Under the pieces are notes generated by a model that was not told where the DNA came from, searched no databases, and saw only the letters and a list, made by a program, of their open reading frames with translations. The translations under genes were made by a program, and so were the position numbers. Positions 1 through 5,714 of a DNA stretch of 45,440 nt are shown in pieces. Each line of letters starts with the position of its first letter. Position 1 is the stretch's first letter. The stretch spans positions 1 to 45,440 of the forward strand of contig CAYLYQ010000013.1 of the NCBI GenBank assembly GCA_964388105.1, given 5' to 3'. The DNA comes from ZC4RG35 sp964388105. GTDB taxonomy: Bacteria > Actinomycetota > Acidimicrobiia > Spongiisociales > ZC4RG35.

Positions 1-208
1 CCGGCATCGCCTCGGCCGCCTCGCGTGAGCTCACGAAATAGACCAGCTCTCCGGGACCTGCTGTGTGTATGGCGTCGGCTGCAACCACCGTCCCACCCTT
101 GGGCTGCTGTTGCTGGTCGAGAGGTTGGATGACGAGGAAACGGACGCTCTCGAGCCCGGCCGCCTTCTCCGTGGCGACGACGCTTCCGAGGACGAGGGCG
201 AGCTGCAC
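1..208 (-). CDS. BMC-P pentameric shell vertex protein (EutN/CcmL family), 3' end cut by window edge
   Basis: The frame runs from GTG at 208 to the left window edge and gives 69 residues beginning MQLALVLGSVVATEKAAGLE. This is the typical start of the EutN/CcmL oligonucleotide-binding-like fold: a short beta strand, V-V-A-T, then a conserved Lys before a strand ending FLVIQPLD. It continues with VVAADAIHTAGPGELVYFVS, the second conserved block. Pentamers of this family cap the vertices of BMC shells. The GTG lies just after the stop of the BMC-T gene (210-212), so the two are probably translated together. A G-rich stretch lies a few bases upstream as a possible ribosome site. It is a second BMC-P gene, distinct from the one at 2255-2563. 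The C-terminus is outside the window. Confidence 0.85.
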   Translation of the reverse strand, partial: MQLALVLGSVVATEKAAGLESVRFLVIQPLDQQQQPKGGTVVAADAIHTAGPGELVYFVSSREAAEAMP

Positions 209-209
209 C

Positions 210-800
210 TCAGCCCCCGATCCGCGGCATGAAGCGCAGTTCTGCGACGAGGTTCGCCGCCATCTCGCCATGGAGTTGGGAGATCACATCCGACCGGATG
301 AGGACACCATGCGGGTCGACGCGGGCCACCGCAGCCTCGACTGCGGACTCGACCTCGGCCACTGAGCCCGAGAAGAGGACATAGCCCTTGCCGCCCAGGC
401 CGTCGGCGAGACGAACTGCAGCCACGGTGACCGCGGCGGCCTTGGCTCCGGCGTCGGCGGCGTCGATCACGGCGGCGACTGTGCGGGTCTCCACGATTCC
501 GAGCGCCTCCGCGGAGAGGTCGGCCGCGGCAGGCCCTCCCGTCATCGCCTTCGTGACATCAGGGTGGACGTCGGGGAGGAACACCGAGTCGGTGACGGCG
601 TTCGGCGCCGCTGCCGCACCGGTTTCCAGGGCGATTTCGACGCTGGCGGTGTCCCCGCTGACCAGCACGAGGTACTTGCCCGGGTGGACAGTGCCGGCGT
701 AGATCGCCCCGATGGGGGACGCCTTCACCATGGCGTCGCCCGCGACGATCCCGGCGCTTATCGACTCGAACTCGAGGAGGGCGATCGCCGGATCAGACAA
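210..800 (-). CDS. BMC-T trimeric (tandem-domain) shell protein
   Basis: The 196-residue protein contains two BMC domains. Repeat 1 starts at about residue 6 (IALLEFESISAGIVAGDAMV) and repeat 2 at about residue 97 (LGIVETRTVAAVIDAADAGA). Each has the beta-strand, helix, GKY/GKGY turn and V-S-G-D or S-G-S-V order of this fold. Three copies form a pseudohexameric shell tile. There is no Cys, so it cannot carry the pore [4Fe-4S] cluster found in PduT. From memory it resembles the single-layer BMC-T1 of the Haliangium ochraceum shell. The start is TTG at 800, which overlaps the end of the aldehyde dehydrogenase gene by 8 bases and implies translational coupling. Function as a shell tile is confident; what passes its pore is unknown. 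Confidence 0.92.
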   Translation of the reverse strand: MSDPAIALLEFESISAGIVAGDAMVKASPIGAIYAGTVHPGKYLVLVSGDTASVEIALETGAAAAPNAVTDSVFLPDVHPDVTKAMTGGPAAADLSAEALGIVETRTVAAVIDAADAGAKAAAVTVAAVRLADGLGGKGYVLFSGSVAEVESAVEAAVARVDPHGVLIRSDVISQLHGEMAANLVAELRFMPRIGG

Positions 801-2301
801 TGCGCAGGGCTCCCACCACGCTGATCCTGCGGACCCGGGAGAAGTGTCGTGGCCGGGTCAGCCCTTCGCCCGTCGGGCTGGCGATCGAGAACGAGGTGAA
901 GCCCTCGCCGCCCTCGCCCAGGCCCGAGTAGTTGGGCCCGTTGGCGACGAAGATGCTGCAGTTCATGGCCCGCGCCATGCGAGTGATCGTCGCCACGTTG
1001 GTGCTGTGGATCGACGCAGTGTGACGGAATCCGTGCTCCGAGCGGACGGCCAGGTCGATGGCGTCGTCGACGTCGTGGACGCGGACGACTGGCATGACCG
1101 GCATCATCTGCTCGGTCCACACCAGGTTGTGATCGCGGGGCACCTCGGCGATCACGAGGCGTGTCTCGGAGGGGACGGAGACACCGATCTCGGACAGGAT
1201 CTTGCTGGCGTTCTGGCCGATCCAACGCGGGTCGATCAACCCGGGCTTGGACGGAGGCCCCGCTTCCTTGAAGATCACCCTCTCCAGCCGTTTCAGCTCG
1301 TGCTCCTTGAGCCGGTAGGCCCCGCCGGCGACCATGGCCTGAATGAGTCGGTCGGCGACCGAGTCGACCACGATCGTCGTCTTCTCGTCGGTGCAGATCA
1401 CGTTGTTGTCGAACGAGGCCCCGGAGACGATGTCGCGGCCTGCCTTCTCCACGTCCGCGGTCGAGTCGACGACCGCCGGCGGGTTGCCGGGCCCCGCCGT
1501 GATTGCCTTCTTGTTGGTCTTCAGCGCCTCCTGGACCACCCCAGGGCCGCCGGTGACGAGCAGGACCCGGACGTCCGGATGGTGCATGACCTCCCGCGCC
1601 GTCTCCAAGGTCGGCTGCGGGGTGGCGGTGATCAGGTCGGGCGGTCCGCCCGCGGCCACGATGGCGCGGTTGAGGAGCTTGATGTTCTCCACCGAGACCG
1701 TCGCCGCATTGGGGTGGACGTTGAAGACCACGGCGTTGCCCGCGGACACCATGGCGATCGAGTTGTTGATGATCGTCGACGTCGGGTTGGTGGTGGGGGT
1801 GATGGAAGCGATGACCCCGTATGGCGCGTATTCGGTGACCATCATGCCCGCGTCACCGGTGACGACATGAGGCTCGAGGTCCTCGGGCCCGGGGGTCTTC
1901 GTGGTGACGAGGCGATTCTTGATCACCTTGTCCTCGGCACGGCCGATGCCCGTCTCCTGAGCCGCCATGTAGGCGAGACGCTCGCCCTCCCTCAGCATCG
2001 CGGCGCGCATGCCTTCGACGATGGTCTTGCGGGATTCGAGGCCCATCTCCCGGTACGCGGTGAACGCGTGCCGGGCCGCGGCCACCGCTTTGTCGATGCT
2101 GGGATGGATGCCGTCCCCCAGCTCGATGTCCGAAGTGGCCAGCTCGTCGCGGGCACGCAAGGCCGCACCGGTCCGCGCCGAGAACTCGGCCGCGGCCACG
2201 CGGCCTTTGACGCGGTCGATGATGGAGCGGATCTCTGCCTCGGATGGGCCGGACCTATCCAGAGCGCGCCTCCTCGCCCTTGTGATACCGGACCTCGCCA
2301 C
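793..2301 (-). CDS. CoA-acylating aldehyde dehydrogenase, PduP/EutE-like, BMC lumen enzyme
   Basis: This enzyme should oxidise an aldehyde to acyl-CoA with NAD+ and CoA. In this operon the likely substrate is acetaldehyde released by DeoC. The 502-residue frame shows the PduP/EutE layout: a coenzyme-binding region around residues 150-275 (YGVIASITPTTNPTST, VTGGPGVV, AGPGNPPAVVD) and catalytic Cys303 in NNVICTDEK. An N-terminal segment SEAEIRSIIDRVKGRVAA (about 20-37) is followed by a flexible stretch, as expected for an encapsulation peptide. The outer start is GTG at 2301 with a weak ribosome site. An in-frame CTG at 2262 has AGGAGG (2274-2269) six bases upstream and would begin just before the peptide. 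The gene overlaps the BMC-P gene upstream. Function is well supported; the exact start is not. Confidence 0.92.
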   Translation of the reverse strand: MARSGITRARRRALDRSGPSEAEIRSIIDRVKGRVAAAEFSARTGAALRARDELATSDIELGDGIHPSIDKAVAAARHAFTAYREMGLESRKTIVEGMRAAMLREGERLAYMAAQETGIGRAEDKVIKNRLVTTKTPGPEDLEPHVVTGDAGMMVTEYAPYGVIASITPTTNPTSTIINNSIAMVSAGNAVVFNVHPNAATVSVENIKLLNRAIVAAGGPPDLITATPQPTLETAREVMHHPDVRVLLVTGGPGVVQEALKTNKKAITAGPGNPPAVVDSTADVEKAGRDIVSGASFDNNVICTDEKTTIVVDSVADRLIQAMVAGGAYRLKEHELKRLERVIFKEAGPPSKPGLIDPRWIGQNASKILSEIGVSVPSETRLVIAEVPRDHNLVWTEQMMPVMPVVRVHDVDDAIDLAVRSEHGFRHTASIHSTNVATITRMARAMNCSIFVANGPNYSGLGEGGEGFTSFSIASPTGEGLTRPRHFSRVRRISVVGALRIV

Positions 2302-2563
2302 CGACGTCCCAGGAGTCGACGATTGCCATGATCACGGCGTCGCAAGGTCGGTCGCGCGTGAGCTCGGTCTGGCGCGCGGAGCTCCCCGAGGCGTACATGA
2401 CGACCTCGCCGACACCGGCACCCACCGCGTCCACCGCGACGACATAGGAGCCGGTTTCGGCGCCGCTCTCGTCGATCTGTTTCACCACGAGGAAGGTCAT
2501 GCCCGACATGAGGGCTTCCTTGCGGCTGGCTACCAGCGTGCCGGCGACCCTGCCTAGATGCAT
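2255..2563 (-). CDS. BMC-P pentameric shell vertex protein (EutN/CcmL family)
   Basis: A complete 102-residue member of the EutN/CcmL family, which closes the twelve vertices of BMC shells. It starts MHLGRVAGTLVASRKEALMS, with the conserved G-R-V-x-G-T-V/L-V-A-S/T opening. It continues with FLVVKQIDESG and a VVAVDAVGAGVGEVVMYASG block. The C-terminal part contains DAVIMAIVDSWD, matching the conserved I-V-D sequence of pentamer subunits. I chose ATG 2563, not the longer upstream frame, because GGAG lies five bases before it and the longer N-terminus is an unrelated Arg/Ser-rich shadow. It sits 16 bases after the BMC-H gene. Two BMC-P paralogues in one operon is common in BMC loci. Confidence 0.93.
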   Translation of the reverse strand: MHLGRVAGTLVASRKEALMSGMTFLVVKQIDESGAETGSYVVAVDAVGAGVGEVVMYASGSSARQTELTRDRPCDAVIMAIVDSWDVGGEVRYHKGEEARSG

Positions 2564-2579
2564 GGTTTCTCCGCTTCGC

Positions 2580-2882
2580 TCAGCCGAGCTCTTCCTGTGC
2601 CTGTTCCTGACGGCCGAGCGGCAACCGGAGGTCGACGTTGACGTGCGGGCGTGCGATGACGTGGGTTCCGGTGACCTCACCGACCTTCTCGGCGCCGCGG
2701 ACACCGGCTTCCACCGCGGCCTTGACGGCGGCGACGTCGCCCCGGACGACAGCCGTCACGTAGCCGCCACCGGTCTTCTCCATGCCGACCAACTCAACCT
2801 TGGCCGCCTTCACCATGGCGTCGGCGGCCTCGACCATGGCGGGGAAGCTGCGGGCTTCGATCATTCCAAGAGCTTCAGCCAT
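2580..2882 (-). CDS. BMC-H hexameric shell protein (PduA/CcmK type)
   Basis: A 100-residue canonical single-domain shell protein and the main facet tile of the compartment. It opens MAEALGMIEARSFPAMVEAA, then has DAMVKAAKVELVGMEK. The pore loop is KTGGGY (residues 36-41), followed by VTAVVRGDVAAVKAAVEAG. This is nearly the PduA pattern, in which the small Gly-rich loop lines the central pore. The last residues (about 85-100) form a charged Gln/Glu-rich tail. ATG 2882 has AAAGGAGG six bases upstream, the strongest ribosome site in the operon, which suits the most abundant shell component. It is the only BMC-H gene in the window. The pore preference for polar metabolites is inferred from the Gly loop. 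Confidence 0.96.
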   Translation of the reverse strand: MAEALGMIEARSFPAMVEAADAMVKAAKVELVGMEKTGGGYVTAVVRGDVAAVKAAVEAGVRGAEKVGEVTGTHVIARPHVNVDLRLPLGRQEQAQEELG

Positions 2883-2930
2883 GAAGCTCCTCCTTTCGTG
2901 TTTCCTCGTTGGGAACTGTCATCTCGAGGC

Positions 2931-3572
2931 TCAACCGGCGTCCCGCCCGGCCAGGCCTTCCAGCGCGGCCACCGCCGCCTGCCATCCGACGTCGATGTCC
3001 TGCTCCTCACCTCCCAGGTAGACCCGGCCCATCGACCCGAAGGATCGCACCTCGAGCACGTTGATCTCGGCAGCCTTCTCGGCCTCGTTGGCGGCCAGGG
3101 ACGCGTACGCGGCCGGCTCGCACTCGAGGACGTAGAGGGTCTGGCCAGGGATGATCATCTGCCCGTGACGGGTCCGGTTGATCAGCTGGGCGTGGTGGTC
3201 GTCGAGGCGTCGGATGATCTGGGAGCTGAGGATGCGGGGCTTGATGCGATCGTCCTCCGTGGCCTCGATCGACTCGAGGATGGCGGCACCGGCGGCCCTG
3301 GTCTCGGCCTGGTCGGGGGAGTGGATCTCGAGGACCCCGTAATAGCGCTCGATGATCTGCAGCCCGGGCTTGACGGTCGTCGCCTTGAGGGCGACGTCGG
3401 TGAGGCGGTTGATCTCGATGCCGGGAGCAACTTCGACCCAAAGGGAAGCGTCTCCCGCCAGCGGCAGGAAACCCTGGGCGACCGTTCCCAGGAACGCCGC
3501 GTACTGTGGTTGCAGACTGTCCAGGAACGCGTAGGACCGCAGTTCAATACCTCTCGTCACCGTCTCCTCCAT
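2931..3572 (-). CDS. BMC-T shell protein of the double-stacked, gated type (CsoS1D / Haliangium T2-like)
   Basis: The 213-residue protein has two permuted BMC domains. Diagnostic stretches are SYAFLDSLQPQYAAFLGT near the start, SLWVEVAPGIEINRLTDVAL (43-62) and LINRTRHGQMIIPGQTLYV in the second half. From memory these closely match the double-layer trimers BMC-T2/T3 of Haliangium ochraceum. Glu75-Arg76 in IIERYYGV sits where the CsoS1D family has its pore-gating Glu-Arg pair. Such trimers stack to form an airlock-like pore for larger molecules such as cofactors. The frame overlaps the end of deoC. An alternative GTG at 3560 is preceded by GGAGGAG and gives an N-terminus MTRGIELRSYAFLD that fits the homologues better. 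Gating is inferred, not seen. Confidence 0.9.
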   Translation of the reverse strand: MEETVTRGIELRSYAFLDSLQPQYAAFLGTVAQGFLPLAGDASLWVEVAPGIEINRLTDVALKATTVKPGLQIIERYYGVLEIHSPDQAETRAAGAAILESIEATEDDRIKPRILSSQIIRRLDDHHAQLINRTRHGQMIIPGQTLYVLECEPAAYASLAANEAEKAAEINVLEVRSFGSMGRVYLGGEEQDIDVGWQAAVAALEGLAGRDAG

Positions 3573-4377
3573 CTGTCCCTGTCACTATCTGCACGCCGGC
3601 CGAAGCGCCGATTCTCGTCGCCCCGGCCGCGATCATGTCTTCGGCATCGTGTGCGGTGCGCACACCGCCGGAAGCCTTCACTCCCATCTCCGGCCCGACC
3701 GTCTCGCGGATCAGCGCCACGTCGTACACGGTGGCCCCACCCGGCCCGAAGCCGGTCGAGGTCTTGACGAAGTCGGCCTTGGCACGCTTGGCCATCGACG
3801 CCGCGATCACCTTCTCCTCATCGGTGAGAAGTGCCGTCTCGAGGATCACCTTGCAGATGGCCCCGACTTCGTGGGCGGCCTCCGCGACCTTGGCGATGTC
3901 GTTGTAGACCAGATCGTGATCGCCCGACTTGAGGGCACCGACGTTGAGGACCATGTCGATCTCCCGGGCGCCGTCGCGAAGGGCCTTGCGCGCCTCCATG
4001 GCCTTGACTTCGGTGGTGGTGGCGCCGAGGGGGAACCCGATCACGGTGCAGACCGGCACTCCGGTCCCGCGCAGGTTCGACGCGGCCCGGCGGACCCAGG
4101 TGGGGTTGATGCAGACGGAGGCGAAGCGGTGGCGCTCCGCCTCGGCGCACAGCCGATCGATGTCCGCGGCGGTGGTGTCGGCCGTCAAGAGCGTGTGATC
4201 GATGTAGCGGGCGAGATCGAGGGGCACATCGGCCGCCTCACCGTGGAACGCGACGCGGTCGGCGCCGTTGGCGACCACCTCGCGCACCGCTTCGCCCGTC
4301 GCCGCCATGTCGAAGCGGGTGGACAGGGCGAGGAGCACCTCGCGAGTGATCGCCTCGACGAGTGCGTCTCTATCCAT
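3544..4377 (-). CDS. deoC: Deoxyribose-phosphate aldolase with N-terminal encapsulation peptide
   Basis: DeoC reversibly cleaves 2-deoxy-D-ribose 5-phosphate to acetaldehyde and D-glyceraldehyde 3-phosphate through a Schiff base. The class I TIM-barrel motifs are all present: YIDHTLL (58-64), SVCINP (87-92), EIDMVLNVG (139-147, Asp141), KVILE (176-180), the Schiff-base lysine Lys205 in VKTSTGFG and the second catalytic lysine Lys234 in KASGGVRT. At 277 residues it is longer than the usual 220-260. The extra N-terminal part MDRDALVEAITREVLLALS is predicted amphipathic, followed by a spacer up to about residue 50, as expected for a BMC targeting peptide. Its start overlaps the rpiB end by 8 bases, and its own end overlaps the downstream BMC-T. 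It is the probable source of the aldehyde handled in the compartment. Confidence 0.96.
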   Translation of the reverse strand: MDRDALVEAITREVLLALSTRFDMAATGEAVREVVANGADRVAFHGEAADVPLDLARYIDHTLLTADTTAADIDRLCAEAERHRFASVCINPTWVRRAASNLRGTGVPVCTVIGFPLGATTTEVKAMEARKALRDGAREIDMVLNVGALKSGDHDLVYNDIAKVAEAAHEVGAICKVILETALLTDEEKVIAASMAKRAKADFVKTSTGFGPGGATVYDVALIRETVGPEMGVKASGGVRTAHDAEDMIAAGATRIGASAGVQIVTGTDGGDGDERY

Positions 4378-5005
4378 GGGGGTCGGTCTTCATTTGGGCT
4401 TGATATTGCTGGGCGATGGCGTCGATCTTGGCCACGCGTCGTGCGTGACGACCCCCTGACCACTCGGTGGACAGCCAGGCTTCGACGATCTGCCACGCTA
4501 GCCCGTCACCGATCAGCGCGGCGCCGAGGGTGAGGACGTTGGCGTGGTTGTGCTCCCTCGAGTTCCGCGCCGACGAGATGTCGTAGCAGAGGGCCGCGCG
4601 CACCCCGGGCACCTTGTTGGCGACCATCGCCGAGCCGATGCCCGCTCCGTCGACGACAATGCCCCACCGGCATTCACCGCGGGCCACTTTGACCGCCACG
4701 GCGTGGGCGAAGTCGGGGTAATCGACGGGTTCCGGCGAGTCCGTCCCGCAGTCGACGACTTCCCAGCCGGCCTCTCGCAGCTTGAAAGCGATCCGCTCCT
4801 TCATCGGATAGCCGCCGTGGTCCGCACCCACGGCGATGGCGCCCCGGCCCCCCGCAGAGCCCACGTTGGGCGGAGGAGCGTCCGCCGGCGCCGGAGGGTG
4901 GGCTTCCGGGCCGACCACCCCGTCCACGATCCGGCTGACCAGAGTCCGCACCTCTTGCTCGGTGGGGAGGTTGAACGGATGTGAGGGCGGCATCGTGGCG
5001 GCCAT
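4370..5005 (-). CDS. rpiB: RpiB-like sugar-phosphate isomerase with encapsulation peptide and altered active site
   Basis: RpiB interconverts ribose 5-phosphate and ribulose 5-phosphate. The fold motifs are clear: AVGADHGGYPMKERI (Asp62, His63), DCGTDS, DYPDFA, the phosphate-loop region GAGIGSAMVANKVPGVRA, and SREHNHANVLTLG (His152, Asn153). The catalytic Cys of Cys-type RpiB (Cys65 in E. coli, in ICGTG) is Asp119 here (VVDGAG), and the following Thr is Ala121. The M. tuberculosis type uses a Glu elsewhere, so activity or substrate may differ. Residues 14-31 (PTEQEVRTLVSRIVDGVV) look like an encapsulation helix, followed by a Pro/Ala/Gly linker to residue 53. The catalytic domain then has the usual length of about 150. 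It is the first gene of the BMC operon. Homology is certain; the exact reaction is not. Confidence 0.9.
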   Translation of the reverse strand: MAATMPPSHPFNLPTEQEVRTLVSRIVDGVVGPEAHPPAPADAPPPNVGSAGGRGAIAVGADHGGYPMKERIAFKLREAGWEVVDCGTDSPEPVDYPDFAHAVAVKVARGECRWGIVVDGAGIGSAMVANKVPGVRAALCYDISSARNSREHNHANVLTLGAALIGDGLAWQIVEAWLSTEWSGGRHARRVAKIDAIAQQYQAQMKTDPHG

Positions 5006-5014
5006 CCTAGGGAT

Positions 5015-5028
5015 GGGCGGTCCCGCCC
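5015..5028. promoter_or_regulatory. Short inverted repeat between divergent rpiB and MerR-like genes (possible operator)
   Basis: GGGCGG, a 2-base spacer, then CCGCCC lies within the 54 bases that separate the two divergent starts. It is the only clear dyad in this gap and is a candidate binding site for the adjacent MerR-like protein. GC-rich dyads of this length can arise by chance in this genome, so this is weak evidence. Confidence 0.25.
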
Positions 5029-5047
5029 TCGCCCCATGATCCTTCCT

Positions 5048-5053
5048 TATGAT
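5048..5053 (+). promoter_or_regulatory. -10 hexamer TATGAT of a leaderless promoter for the MerR-like gene
   Basis: TATGAT ends six bases before GTG 5060, which puts the expected transcription start at or next to the start codon. This spacing decides the choice of GTG 5060 over ATG 5036. No -35 match is visible. Confidence 0.6.
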
Positions 5054-5059
5054 TACGGC

Positions 5060-5710
5060 GTGGCACTCAGTGACTCCGCGTTCCTCTGGGAGACCGAGGC
5101 GCTGCGAGCCGTCTCACGTCCCGTGCCGGCCCCTCGGCCGAAGCCGCAGCGGACCGACGAGGACTGGGTGACGCTGCGGGAGGCCAGCGAGGTCACCGGT
5201 GTTCCCGTGGCGACCTTGCGGAAGTGGGCGATCCGCGACGGTGTCCCGACCTACCTGGAGTCGACTCCGGTGGGCCAACTGCGGATGGTCTCGCTGCGAG
5301 GCGTTTTCGACCGGGCCGACGAACTGGGCCGCAAAGTCTCGGGTCGCGGGTCACAGGTCCGGGAGAAGCCCGCAGACGCCCCGCGAGCACTCACACCGCC
5401 GGGGCGCAGCAGTCAACCTGAGGTCCCGGAAGGGACGATGCTGGTCCCGCTGGACGCGTGGAACAAGGTCCTCAACCAGCTCGGCAACCTGCACGAGGCG
5501 GGTCAGCAGCTGGCCGAAGCCCGGGAGCGGGCAGCCAAGGCCGAGACGGAAGCCGCCTTTCTCCGCGAGAGGCTGGCGGAGCTGCGCGCCCAGCAGGGCG
5601 GATCCGCCGAGACTGTCCCCGAACCGCCCGCGCCCGCCGTGTCGCCGGAGCGGAAGTCACCCTGGTCTGCGGTGAGCGGCGTGTGGGCGACGTTGCGTCG
5701 CCGCCCCTGA
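5060..5710 (+). CDS. MerR-like HTH regulator with C-terminal coiled coil, divergent from the BMC operon
   Basis: About 216 residues. A winged-helix MerR-type DNA-binding segment lies near residues 35-80 from this start: WVTLREASEVTGVPVATLRK, then W-A-x-R-D-G-V-P, a short strand and V-S-L-R-G-V-F. A Pro/Ser-rich linker follows. Then comes a heptad-like Glu/Ala/Leu coiled coil (about 130-178, QLAEARERAAKAETEAAFLR) and a basic C-terminus. Canonical MerR proteins end in a short dimerising coil plus an effector domain; no metal or drug-binding motif is visible here. It starts 54 bases from rpiB in the opposite direction, the usual place for a local regulator, so control of the BMC genes is inferred. 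An upstream ATG at 5036 is possible, but the -10 at 5048-5053 favours GTG 5060. Confidence 0.75.
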   Translation: MALSDSAFLWETEALRAVSRPVPAPRPKPQRTDEDWVTLREASEVTGVPVATLRKWAIRDGVPTYLESTPVGQLRMVSLRGVFDRADELGRKVSGRGSQVREKPADAPRALTPPGRSSQPEVPEGTMLVPLDAWNKVLNQLGNLHEAGQQLAEARERAAKAETEAAFLRERLAELRAQQGGSAETVPEPPAPAVSPERKSPWSAVSGVWATLRRRP

Positions 5711-5714
5711 TGCG

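Noticed and set aside
712..2331. 539-residue plus-strand open frame over the aldehyde dehydrogenase gene
   Set aside because: Asp/Gly/Arg/His-rich shadow translation typical of the strand opposite a GC-rich gene; no domain motifs, while the minus strand shows a complete dehydrogenase.
3649..4533. 294-residue plus-strand frame opposite deoC and rpiB
   Set aside because: Shadow frame; composition and lack of motifs contrast with clear DeoC and RpiB signatures on the other strand.
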